DNA of 64,000 nucleotides, from contig JAZRKQ010000017.1 of NCBI GenBank assembly GCA_045646385.1, positions 1 to 64,000 on the forward strand, given 5' to 3'. Below, piece after piece: positions 36,856 to 44,347 of this stretch. Position 1 is the stretch's first letter; each line of letters opens with the position of its first letter. The stretch comes from SIG455 sp045646385 (GTDB lineage: Bacteria > Bacillota > Clostridia > UMGS1810). A program made the position numbers and the translations under genes. The notes beneath the pieces were generated by a model. The model made no database searches, had not been told where the DNA came from, and was given only the letters and a program-made list of their open reading frames with translations.

Positions 36856-36891
36856 AAAAAAGACAATTCTGTTTTGTGTAAAACGGAATTG
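36856..36891 (-). terminator. Intrinsic terminator (expression platform) in pflB leader
   Basis: Minus strand CAATTCCGTTTT / AAAACAGAATTG (one mismatch), ACAC loop, followed by TCTTTTTT. It begins immediately after the last conserved bases of the ZTP aptamer, as expected of a transcriptional OFF/ON switch. Confidence 0.85.
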
Positions 36892-36994
36892 CCCAGACGG
36901 TCGGCTCTATAAGGCACAAAAGAAAATATGCCTTTATATTATCATTTTACACTCCATTGCGGTAAACTCCGCAAAATCCGTCAGTCATGTAAAA
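36891..36994 (-). promoter_or_regulatory. ZTP (pfl motif) riboswitch
   Basis: Minus-strand leader of pflB. It opens with a TTTTACA...TGTAAAA helix enclosing ATGACTGACGG and AATGGAGTG, the positions of the aptamer's TGACTGGCG and GGGGAG elements. After a variable hairpin it ends in GACCGTCTGGGC, very close to the conserved CCGCCTGGGC. The order, spacing to the terminator and the pfl gene downstream fit the ZTP/ZMP-sensing pfl RNA, which signals low 10-formyl-tetrahydrofolate. Identified by motif reading, not by a covariance search. Confidence 0.85.
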
Positions 36995-37014
36995 GATTAA
37001 TCAATATTAATCTT
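36993..37014. promoter_or_regulatory. Palindrome across the pflB transcription start
   Basis: AAGATTAAT-CAAT-ATTAATCTT, perfect 9-bp inverted repeat directly after the -10 element, covering the expected start site. Possible repressor operator or 5'-end hairpin. Confidence 0.5.
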
Positions 37015-37043
37015 ATTATACTTGAGATTTACCCCATTGTCAA
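37015..37043 (-). promoter_or_regulatory. Perfect-consensus sigma-A promoter of pflB-pflA
   Basis: Minus strand TTGACA (37043-37038), 17-base spacer, TATAAT (37020-37015). Confidence 0.88.
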
Positions 37044-37099
37044 TTAATTAAACATAAAATTTTGAAGAAATATGTAAAGTTTTTTTGTATGATTTTGCA

Positions 37100-37172
37100 A
37101 ATCGGTTTACAAAAAGAAAAAAGCCTTGAATTTCAAGGCTTTTAATTTTAAACAAACATTGTTAAACCGATT
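37100..37172 (-). terminator. Terminator of the GH28-like gene, inside a larger inverted repeat
   Basis: Core hairpin 37117-37143 (AAAAGCCTTGAA / TTCAAGGCTTTT) with a T run on the minus strand. An outer perfect 10-bp repeat AATCGGTTTA (37100-37109) / TAAACCGATT (37163-37172) encloses it. Confidence 0.85.
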
Positions 37173-37189
37173 AAGCATTAACTATCCGT

Positions 37190-38701
37190 TCATTTATTTG
37201 TTGTTACGTTGTTTATATCGGAGGTAACTGTTGCACCGATTGATGCTTTATCGGTATCCAATATCTTTCCGCCGTCTTTTAATGTGATGTTGCATGCTTT
37301 TAATAAACCGATATTATGCTCGTCATCTGCACTTAAAACAGAATCAATTTTTTCAGCAAAAACATCTTCAACTATCAGATTGCCTACATTAGCTTCGTTA
37401 GCCAGTTTGAAAAGTGTACCTGATGTTGATGCATTGCCATTACGGAATAACTGAATGTTTTTAAGAATCAGATTATCGAAATTATATCTGAATTCCATAT
37501 AGTTTTTGTCGTCCATAACTTCATTAGCGTTAATCTGCAAGCCATCAATGGTAAGAGTGCCTATTGTAGGTCTGTACTGTTTATCGGGCATCCAGTCTTT
37601 AACGGGATACTGACTCATATCGATATTATACTCTTCAATTTCTTCCTGAGTAAGTTCATCGGGTGCAAAGAAGAACGGAGTACCAATATCAAATACCAAA
37701 GAACCTCTTACGGGATTGTGGAAACGCACGTTTTTAAGAGTAAGAGATTTTATATTTCCGCCCGCACCGAAAAATTGCATTGGTGTGTAGTGATATGTTT
37801 CGGGGATTTGTCTTAAATCAATGTTTTCAAAATACAAATCGCCAGCATTACCGAAAGTATTTCCTGTGTAAAACGGAATAATGCTGAATCCGAACATACG
37901 GTATGTGCCAGTTACGTTGCGTACTGTTATGCGGTCCAAAAGTCCGTCTTTTTCGGTAAGCATACGAATACCCTGGCAAACATTATCAAAGAAAATTCCG
38001 TCAATGAGTACGTCTGTAATAGGGGATTTTCCATCCATCTCGTCAGGTGCAAGGTTTATAAAGTCATCGCCGGTGCAACCGCGTAAGTTTCTCATAGTAA
38101 GGAACTGACCGGGACCGAAGAAATGGTAGCCGTCCTGATTACTGGGGTGAACGTGCTCTGCCATATCAATAGAAGAATTTTCAATAATAATATTTTTAAA
38201 GTTACCCATAGTAAAGGCGTATGTTCTTTGATTTTTAAATGTTACGCCTGAAAGTTTAAAGTTTTCTATACCGTAAAATTCCATAAGATACATACGGTGA
38301 ATTGTGGCATATTCGGGAGTCATTTCGCCTTCTGGATTAGGATATTCAGAAGCAGGTACGTCGTGAGCCTGCTTAGTGCAGTTGTGGTTATACGTACCGC
38401 CAATAATTGTAATATTTTTGTTCCCTTTACCTTTAAGCGCCCAGTTAGCGTTTGTAAGTATAGGTCTGTTGGTATGGTCAGCCATAAAGAAACCACAGTC
38501 ATCGCTTATACATTCGATGATAGTGTTTGAATGGATTTTAAGACCCTTTACCAAAGCAGCACCGTCAACTATAAGGTGAACACCATTGCATAATAGTGCT
38601 TCATCTAATGCTGCCTGAAGTTTATCAGTAACATCAGTACCTCCGCCGGTATGAACATTACTGTCTAAAATAGCGATTTCGCTTGCTATAATTTTTTTCA
38701 T
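37190..38701 (-). CDS. Right-handed beta-helix protein, GH28-like
   Basis: 503 residues with the repeated N-rich strands of a pectin-lyase-fold beta-helix (for example NITIIGGTY, NIIIENSSI, VLIDGIFFDNV). The region NQDGYHFFGP...GCTGDDFINL recalls the NTD and DD catalytic blocks of GH28 polygalacturonases, and GIRML their Arg block, but the GHG histidine block is not evident; activity on pectin-like glycan is therefore inferred. No signal peptide, so it is probably intracellular. Upstream in-frame ATG codons were rejected: AGAGGA lies before ATG 38701. Divergent from an AraC regulator, its likely controller. Confidence 0.7.
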   Translation of the reverse strand: MKKIIASEIAILDSNVHTGGGTDVTDKLQAALDEALLCNGVHLIVDGAALVKGLKIHSNTIIECISDDCGFFMADHTNRPILTNANWALKGKGNKNITIIGGTYNHNCTKQAHDVPASEYPNPEGEMTPEYATIHRMYLMEFYGIENFKLSGVTFKNQRTYAFTMGNFKNIIIENSSIDMAEHVHPSNQDGYHFFGPGQFLTMRNLRGCTGDDFINLAPDEMDGKSPITDVLIDGIFFDNVCQGIRMLTEKDGLLDRITVRNVTGTYRMFGFSIIPFYTGNTFGNAGDLYFENIDLRQIPETYHYTPMQFFGAGGNIKSLTLKNVRFHNPVRGSLVFDIGTPFFFAPDELTQEEIEEYNIDMSQYPVKDWMPDKQYRPTIGTLTIDGLQINANEVMDDKNYMEFRYNFDNLILKNIQLFRNGNASTSGTLFKLANEANVGNLIVEDVFAEKIDSVLSADDEHNIGLLKACNITLKDGGKILDTDKASIGATVTSDINNVTTNK

Positions 38702-38831
38702 AAACAGGTTCCTCTCTAAATTCATTGTAACAAATTTATTATCTAACATAAAAATTGTTAAAGCCATTGACTTTTAAGCGAAAAATATGATAAAATCGTC
38801 ATAACCATTATTTGCAAAGGATGTGCTTTGT

Positions 38832-39701
38832 GTGGCAAATAAGAGCAGAGAAGAAGTTTTTTATAATAAAAATATACATTGTGGTGGGTTGGCGCCTTTT
38901 GATATTACTGTTTCTTACGGCGAACTGGACGGATTTTCTAAAATAAATACAGATTACTCTCATGTTCATAATGAGTGCGAGGTTTATATAGCGATAACAG
39001 GCAAGGTTTCGTTTATGGTTGAAAACCGCATATATCCGGTATTTCCCGGAAGTGTGGTAATTACACGCCCGTATGAGTATCATCATTGTATATGCCATAC
39101 GAACGACACTCATACTCATTATTGTATATGGTTTCCTGCGGAAAATAACGAAAAATTGCTTGAAATATTTTTCAATCGTGAACTTGGGGAAAATAATTTA
39201 CTGATTTTACCTGCGGATAAACAAAAGGCATTTCTTGGCGTTTGTGATGACCTTATGAATAATTCCGATACAGAGTTTGCTAAAAATTATAATTTTATGC
39301 GCTTTCTGCATTATCTCAATTCTGCTGAGACTACCGATATACGTTCAAATTTGTATCCGCATGATGTATATAAGACACTGAATTATATAAATACTAACTT
39401 TACAGAGCAGATTTCAATTTCAGAACTTGCAAAAGAGGCGCACGTCAGTTTGAGTTCGCTTGAAAGGCACTTTTACGATGCGCTCACAATGACACCGTCT
39501 GTATATCTTAAAAATAAACGTTTGTCCAATGCTGCCGAAATGCTTTATAACGGCTCGTCAGTAACCGATGCCTGCTATAAAAGCGGTTTCTCTGACCAGT
39601 CTAAATTTATAACGCTTTTTAAACGCAATTATGGTTTTACTCCACTTCAATATAAGAAAAGGGTAATCGGCGACAGAAATAACACAAAAACGTCCGAGTA
39701 A
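38832..39701 (+). CDS. AraC-family transcriptional regulator
   Basis: 289 residues. N-terminal cupin sensor (about 20-130, HVHNECEVYIAITGKVSF with metal or sugar-pocket histidines) and C-terminal double helix-turn-helix (about 180-280: ISISELAKEAHVSLSSLERHF, then VTDACYKSGFSDQSKFITLFKR). Such regulators usually activate carbohydrate genes in response to a sugar. Start is taken as GTG 38832, ten bases after AAAGGA; an in-frame GTG at 38823 is too close to it. A possible promoter is TTGACT (38767) with TAAAAT (38791). It probably controls the divergent GH28-like gene. Confidence 0.86.
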   Translation: MANKSREEVFYNKNIHCGGLAPFDITVSYGELDGFSKINTDYSHVHNECEVYIAITGKVSFMVENRIYPVFPGSVVITRPYEYHHCICHTNDTHTHYCIWFPAENNEKLLEIFFNRELGENNLLILPADKQKAFLGVCDDLMNNSDTEFAKNYNFMRFLHYLNSAETTDIRSNLYPHDVYKTLNYINTNFTEQISISELAKEAHVSLSSLERHFYDALTMTPSVYLKNKRLSNAAEMLYNGSSVTDACYKSGFSDQSKFITLFKRNYGFTPLQYKKRVIGDRNNTKTSE

Positions 39702-39718
39702 TACAGAGGATAGATAAA

Positions 39719-40630
39719 ATGATAAATTTTAAACCTATTACAATAGATGATAAACTCATTTATGAAAAATATCTTAAAGACGGAAAAGAGCGTGGTTGTG
39801 AATTTTCTTTTGCCAACTTGTATCTTTGGGGAAGACAAAATGCGGCTTTAATACATGACCATCTTGTGATTTTTTCTCAGTTTAACAGAAGAACGGTATA
39901 TCCTTTTCCTGTAGGGACGGGAGATAAAAAGGCAGTGCTTGATGATATTATAAGTGATGCCAAAGAACGCGGAATACCTTGCAGAATTACAGGAATACGC
40001 CCCGAGCAGAGAGAAATTATAGAAAATCTGTACCCGAACAAATTCAGATTTCATGGCGATAGCGGCAGTTTTGATTATGTGTATGATATATGCGACCTTG
40101 CTGAATTAAAGGGCAGAAAATATCAAAGTAAGCGTAACCACTGCAACCGCTTTTATTTAACATATCCCGATTATAGTACACAACCTTTGACAGATGATAA
40201 TATTTATCTTGCAAAGGAACTGGCAGATAAATGGTATGCTGATAAACTTGCCGAAAATCCGGATGCAGATTTTCACATGGAACGTAAAGCGCTTGAAAAG
40301 GCATTAAGAGATTACAAGAAACTCGGTATGGACGGAATGGTGCTTTTAATCTGTAACGAGGCAGTAGCATTTACAATGGGCAACATTATGTCCGATACAA
40401 CATTTGATGTTAATTTTGAAAAGGCGCGTTCTGATGTTCAGGGTGCTTATGCAGTTATAAACCGTGAGTTTGCCGGTTATATACACAATAAATATCCCGA
40501 TATACTTTATCTTGATCGTGAGGAAGATATGGGGCTTGAAGGTCTTAGGAAAGCAAAAGAAAGTTACTATCCCCACCATATGATTGATAAATGCTGGGCG
40601 TGTTTGCTTGAGGAAGAATATGAATATTAA
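39719..40630 (+). CDS. DUF2156 (LPG synthetase C-terminal-like) protein
   Basis: 303 residues with the GNAT-like aminoacyl-transfer fold of DUF2156, related to the catalytic half of lysyl-phosphatidylglycerol synthase but without its membrane domain. Recognisable blocks are CEFSFANLYLWGRQ near the N terminus, GRKYQSKRNHCNRF (about 137-150) and LYLDREEDMGLEGLRKAK near the end. Exact function is unknown; family members are stand-alone in many clostridia. It follows the AraC gene by 17 bases and overlaps the GNAT gene by 11 bases. Confidence 0.82.
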   Translation: MINFKPITIDDKLIYEKYLKDGKERGCEFSFANLYLWGRQNAALIHDHLVIFSQFNRRTVYPFPVGTGDKKAVLDDIISDAKERGIPCRITGIRPEQREIIENLYPNKFRFHGDSGSFDYVYDICDLAELKGRKYQSKRNHCNRFYLTYPDYSTQPLTDDNIYLAKELADKWYADKLAENPDADFHMERKALEKALRDYKKLGMDGMVLLICNEAVAFTMGNIMSDTTFDVNFEKARSDVQGAYAVINREFAGYIHNKYPDILYLDREEDMGLEGLRKAKESYYPHHMIDKCWACLLEEEYEY

Positions 40631-41381
40631 TAAACCTTTAAAAAAAGATATTTCGCAGTTGAAAAATTTGTGGAAAGAATCATTTGGCGATACTGATGTT
40701 GTTATAGATACCTTTTTTGCAAAAGCCTTTAGTTCTGACAGATGTATGTGCGTTTTTATTAACGGAAGTATAGAGGCATCTCTTTATTGGTTCAATTGCA
40801 CTTTTTTCGGAAAGCGTATTGCATATATTTACGCAGTATCTACTGCAAAACAACATCGTGGAAAAGGCTATTGCCGTAAACTTATGGAATATACGCATCT
40901 TCATCTGGCTTCTTTGGGATATGCAGGTGCTATACTTGTTCCTGCAAGCGAAGGCCTTTTTAGTTTTTATGAAAAAATAGGGTATACCTCTTGTACAACT
41001 ATTGCCCATATTGAGTGTAAAGCAGATTTTGAAAGCGTGAAGGTACATGAGATAGATGTAGAAGAATATGCAAGTTTAAGAAGAAAATTTTTGCCTGACG
41101 GAGGTGTGGTTCAGGAGGGCGAAAATCTTAGGTTTCTTTCTGCCTATATGCGTTTTTATGCAGGAGAAGATTTTTTACTTACTGCAAAAAATGAAGGAGA
41201 TGTGCTTAATGGCACAGAACTTCTAGGCAACACTTCACGTGCCCCGCAAATAGTAAGTGCGCTTGGGTGCAAAATGGGTAAATTCCGTATTGCGGGTGAT
41301 GAAAGACCTTTTGCAATGCATATAAATTTTAATAAAAATAATCAAAAAACTCCTTCCTATTTTGGATTGGCTTTTGATTAA
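40620..41381 (+). CDS. GNAT-family N-acetyltransferase
   Basis: 253 residues. Acetyl-CoA-binding core in the first half: YIYAVSTAKQHRGKGYCRKLM carries the Q/R-x-x-G-x-G/A loop, and LVPASEGLFSFYEKIGY follows. The C-terminal ~100 residues are an unrecognised extension seen in some Eis-like acetyltransferases. A longer in-frame start (40584) lies within the upstream gene; GAGGAAG precedes ATG 40620, overlapping the end of the DUF2156 gene. Substrate unknown. Confidence 0.84.
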   Translation: MNINKPLKKDISQLKNLWKESFGDTDVVIDTFFAKAFSSDRCMCVFINGSIEASLYWFNCTFFGKRIAYIYAVSTAKQHRGKGYCRKLMEYTHLHLASLGYAGAILVPASEGLFSFYEKIGYTSCTTIAHIECKADFESVKVHEIDVEEYASLRRKFLPDGGVVQEGENLRFLSAYMRFYAGEDFLLTAKNEGDVLNGTELLGNTSRAPQIVSALGCKMGKFRIAGDERPFAMHINFNKNNQKTPSYFGLAFD

Positions 41382-41454
41382 TAAAAAATTAGCAATTTTT
41401 ATAATCAGAATATAATATCATTTTTCCTGCACTCGATAAAAGGGGGCTCGGTAT

Positions 41455-41559
41455 ATGGCACAAGCCGTTATAAAACCCGATAGAGAAACCGGTGCAGCAA
41501 TAAAGATAAGTAATAGAAAAAGACAGTTTGTACGAACTGTCTTTTTTACTCATTTTTAA
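41455..41559 (+). CDS. Possible 34-residue peptide gene
   Basis: ATG at 41455 has a strong AGGGGG site eight bases upstream; the frame encodes a basic 34-residue peptide (start MAQAVIKPDRETG) and runs through the terminator hairpin at 41517-41547, which is unusual for a genuine gene. No relative recognised and no clear promoter. Kept as a low-confidence small gene. Confidence 0.25.
   Translation: MAQAVIKPDRETGAAIKISNRKRQFVRTVFFTHF
41517..41547. terminator. Terminator between convergent GNAT and CmpB-like genes
   Basis: AAAAAGACAGTT / AACTGTCTTTTT, TGTACG loop, T runs on both strands. Confidence 0.88.
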
Positions 41560-41989
41560 AAGATAATTTGTATTTTGGCTTTTCTTCGCTAAACACTTTG
41601 AATCTTAGGTAATCGTCTGCTATAATAGCGGTGGCTGTTAAGGCATACCATGCAAATGCAAACGGCAAACATACCTGACCTAAAATGTTAAATGGCAGAT
41701 GCGAATAATCCCATATATTAAGTTTCAGCCATAAATTGAGTATGCAACCGAATATGAATTCTAAAAGAAGAATCATTCCGGTGCCGATTAAGCATTGAAT
41801 CCATAGAGAAGTTTTGCGCGGAAGAATTTCGTTAATGTACCCGATAGATACAAATGATAAGCCGCCCAGAACAAACATTGTCCAATGAGTAGGAGAGTTT
41901 TTCCAAAGCCATCTCCATATTATCTCTATTATAATATACACGGTTCCGCCAACAAGAAATAGAAAAATCTGTTTTAATAACTTTTGCAT
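41546..41989 (-). CDS. CmpB-type putative ABC transporter membrane protein
   Basis: 147 residues with four hydrophobic helices, matching the small 'putative ABC-transporter type IV' family (PF06541) by its ending WDYSHLPFNILGQVCLPFAFAW and the following ADDYLRF. No ATPase neighbour is present, so a transport role is only a family name. The upstream in-frame ATG (42025) lacks a ribosome site; AGGTGG precedes ATG 41989. Confidence 0.75.
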   Translation of the reverse strand: MQKLLKQIFLFLVGGTVYIIIEIIWRWLWKNSPTHWTMFVLGGLSFVSIGYINEILPRKTSLWIQCLIGTGMILLLEFIFGCILNLWLKLNIWDYSHLPFNILGQVCLPFAFAWYALTATAIIADDYLRFKVFSEEKPKYKLSFKNE

Positions 41990-42044
41990 TTGATACCACC
42001 TATCTTTTGTAGATAGTATATGCAAATAAATTCATATTAAACAT

Positions 42045-42074
42045 AAAAAGACAGTTCTCTGTGAACTGTCTTTT
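42045..42074 (-). terminator. Terminator of azlCD
   Basis: GACAGTTC / GAACTGTC stem with flanking A and T runs, TCTGT loop. The stem is nearly the same as the terminator at 41517-41547. Confidence 0.85.
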
Positions 42075-42080
42075 GTTTTA

Positions 42081-42383
42081 TCATATAATAAAAAATTCTG
42101 CAAAAAGAACTACTGAACAACAAACAATAGCCACTTTAAAAAGGTCAGCCCCAAACCATGCAGCAACTATCCCTGCAATAAGTGCAACCGTACCTGATAT
42201 AGGCGATTGTGTTGCGTTAACAATTGCAGGAAAAGTCATAACCGCTAAAGTAACATATGGTACATAGTAAAGAAACGATTGAACAAATTTGTTCGTTATG
42301 GGGCGTTGTATAAGAGTCATCGGTAAAACACGTATGGCATAAGAAACAGCCGCCATAATAAATATGTATATATATGTGTTCAT
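42081..42383 (-). CDS. azlD: Branched-chain amino acid exporter small subunit AzlD
   Basis: 100-residue hydrophobic protein with about four helices; AVSYAIRVLPMTLIQRPI and LFAEFF are typical of AzlD. It works with AzlC (overlap of one base) to export branched-chain amino acids or azaleucine. Its stop lies just before the operon terminator. Confidence 0.9.
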   Translation of the reverse strand: MNTYIYIFIMAAVSYAIRVLPMTLIQRPITNKFVQSFLYYVPYVTLAVMTFPAIVNATQSPISGTVALIAGIVAAWFGADLFKVAIVCCSVVLFAEFFII

Positions 42384-43120
42384 TAATTTTCAGCCTCCTT
42401 ACTGCCGCTTTGAGGAAATAACATTGCGGCTGCTGATGCCAGTACAACAGTTAATATAATAGTGCGTGTTCCGTCTGATAATGAAGAAACATACGGAAGA
42501 TTAGCCGCTGCCCAACTTGCTGTAAAGCAAATAAGAATAAGACCTGTCAGAATTTTGTTTTTGCGTGCCGGCGGAATAATTACTGCTAAAAACATTCCGT
42601 ATAATGCTACGCTGAAAGCACTTACTAAACGCAATGGAAGCATATTTCCTGCGATATTACCGAGAGCCGTACCTGCTACCCACATTGGTATGGATGTGAG
42701 CATTGCTCCGTATGTATACAATGGGTTCAAGTAACCTTCCCGTGAAATGTTTATGGCAAAAAGTTCGTCGGTTATATCGAAAGCCATAAAAAATCGGTGG
42801 AAAAACGGCATATGCGGGTCAATCCTTTGACTCATAGCGCAACTCATCAGCAGATATCTTGCATTTGCAATCAGCGTGATAATTGCAATCTCAATATATG
42901 CGGCACTTGCGGCTATAACTGTAAATCCTGCGTATTCTCCTGCAGAAGCATTACACAAAAGACTTGCCAACATAGACTGAAATGGCGTAAGTCCTGCGGT
43001 TTTTGCTGCTATACCAAGCGAAAAAGAAACAGCAAAATACCCCAATCCAATTGGAAAACCATCTACCATGCCGTTTGAAAAAATGCTTCTGTTTGATTTT
43101 GATTTAAGTGAATATTTCAT
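42383..43120 (-). CDS. azlC: Branched-chain amino acid exporter large subunit AzlC
   Basis: 245 residues with about six helices. GFPIGLGYFAVSFSLGIAAK near the N terminus and FMAFDITDELFAI are family landmarks. An upstream in-frame start (43165) lacks a ribosome site; GAAGG lies six bases before ATG 43120. Translationally coupled to azlD. Confidence 0.91.
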   Translation of the reverse strand: MKYSLKSKSNRSIFSNGMVDGFPIGLGYFAVSFSLGIAAKTAGLTPFQSMLASLLCNASAGEYAGFTVIAASAAYIEIAIITLIANARYLLMSCAMSQRIDPHMPFFHRFFMAFDITDELFAINISREGYLNPLYTYGAMLTSIPMWVAGTALGNIAGNMLPLRLVSAFSVALYGMFLAVIIPPARKNKILTGLILICFTASWAAANLPYVSSLSDGTRTIILTVVLASAAAMLFPQSGSKEAEN

Positions 43121-43153
43121 ATCATACCTTCGTTCTTGAAAATTAATGGATTT

Positions 43154-43182
43154 ATTATAACACACTTTTTTTGATTTGTAAA
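43154..43182 (-). promoter_or_regulatory. Sigma-A promoter of azlCD
   Basis: Minus strand TTTACA (43182-43177), 17-base spacer, TATAAT (43159-43154). Confidence 0.75.
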
Positions 43183-43261
43183 ATATTAGTGATTACTTTG
43201 GTAATAAACTTGTATTTTTTTGAATACAAATATTGTAAGACAAACGAGAGGAGTGTAGAAA

Positions 43262-43909
43262 TTGATTTCAGACAGCACTAATAATGAAGTATTTCTTACA
43301 GGTACGGTAGATAGCGAACTCACATACAGTCACGAGGTGTATGGAGAAGGTTTTTATTCTTTTTTTATTAAAATTTTTCGTTTGAGCAATATGTTTGATA
43401 GAATAAATGTTACCGTTTCAGAAAGACTGATAAAGGATTTGGATTTGTACGAAGGATGCGAAATTTCTGTTGCCGGACAGTTTCGTTCTTACAATAATTA
43501 TTCTCAGGAGGGCAATAAACTTATTCTTACAGTATTTGCAAGGGATATTTCTGCAGGCAATTCTGATTCAGAAAAAAATCCAAATCAAATATTTTTAAAT
43601 GGCTTTTTGTGCAAACCGCCCGTGTATAGAACAACACCATTTGGCAGAGAAATAACCGACCTTTTGCTTGCGGTTAACAGAGCATATAACAAATCAGATT
43701 ACATACCGTGTATAGCGTGGGGAAGAAATGCACGTTTCTCATCAACTTTAAATGTTGGAGATAATATAAAGATATGGGGAAGAATACAAAGCCGAGAATA
43801 TCAGAAAAAAATAAGTGAAACTGAAAGTATTACTAAGACGGCTTATGAAATTTCTGTTTCTAAAATGGAGGTAGTAGAAAAAGAAACTGTTGAAATTGAG
43901 ATTGTATAA
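43262..43909 (+). CDS. Two-OB-fold single-stranded DNA-binding-like protein
   Basis: 215 residues made of two successive OB-fold units (about 8-97 and 106-205): NEVFLTGTVDSELTYSHE... and NQIFLNGFLCKPPVYRTTP. The second has the SSB-like TDLLLAVNRAYNKSDYIPCIAWGRNA. It lacks the acidic DIPF-type SSB tail, so it is probably an accessory rather than the main SSB. Start is TTG, eight bases after AGAGGAG; a TTGTATT...AATACAA inverted repeat lies at 43210-43229 just upstream. Precedes the SASP gene. Confidence 0.78.
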   Translation: MISDSTNNEVFLTGTVDSELTYSHEVYGEGFYSFFIKIFRLSNMFDRINVTVSERLIKDLDLYEGCEISVAGQFRSYNNYSQEGNKLILTVFARDISAGNSDSEKNPNQIFLNGFLCKPPVYRTTPFGREITDLLLAVNRAYNKSDYIPCIAWGRNARFSSTLNVGDNIKIWGRIQSREYQKKISETESITKTAYEISVSKMEVVEKETVEIEIV

Positions 43910-43916
43910 ATTTACC

Positions 43917-43946
43917 TGAATAAACATTTGTTATTATCACAAAATA
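43917..43946 (+). promoter_or_regulatory. Candidate sigma-G/sigma-F promoter of the SASP gene
   Basis: TGAATA (43917-43922), 17-base spacer, CAAAATA (43940-43946). This differs by one base from the forespore -10 consensus CATnnTA, and no good sigma-A promoter is present. Confidence 0.6.
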
Positions 43947-43998
43947 TATTTGCAAGTAAATTTTGCACTTGTGTAAAAAAATTAAGGAGAGATAACAA

Positions 43999-44199
43999 AT
44001 GTCAAGTTCAAATTCAAATTCAAATGTAAAAAAAGAAGCCAGAGCCGCTATGAATAAGTTCAAAATGGAAGCAGCAAGCGAAGTTGGCGTAAACTTAAAA
44101 GAAGGTTACAACGGCGATTTAACATCAAGACAGGCAGGTTCTGTTGGAGGCCAGATGGTTAAAAAAATGATTGAAGATATGGAAAGCAGAATGCAGTAA
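43999..44199 (+). CDS. Small acid-soluble spore protein, alpha/beta type
   Basis: 66 residues with the family core LKEGYNGDLTSRQAGSVGG and QMVKKMIE. These proteins coat forespore DNA in an A-like form, protecting it from UV and heat, and are degraded by Gpr at germination. The N terminus is Ser/Asn-rich. AAGGAGAG ribosome site; own forespore-type promoter and very strong terminator support high, stage-specific expression. Confidence 0.94.
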   Translation: MSSSNSNSNVKKEARAAMNKFKMEAASEVGVNLKEGYNGDLTSRQAGSVGGQMVKKMIEDMESRMQ

Positions 44200-44211
44200 T
44201 CTAAAATTCAA

Positions 44212-44255
44212 TTAACACAAAAAGAGGCTATTTTTATAGCCTCTTTTTGTGTTAA
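44212..44255 (+). terminator. Very strong terminator of the SASP gene
   Basis: 20-bp perfect stem (TTAACACAAAAAGAGGCTAT and its complement) with a TTTT loop, containing internal T runs. Confidence 0.93.
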
Positions 44256-44273
44256 TATTGTGCATAAATTATG

Positions 44274-44302
44274 TTGACAATTGACGTTGCGTTTGTTAAA
44301 AT
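44274..44302 (+). promoter_or_regulatory. Sigma-A promoter of the 562-residue unknown gene
   Basis: TTGACA (44274-44279), 17-base spacer, TAAAAT (44297-44302). Confidence 0.7.
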
Positions 44303-44347
44303 AAAATTCCCTGCATAAATTTATAGAATAATGAACGGAGCGTTTAA

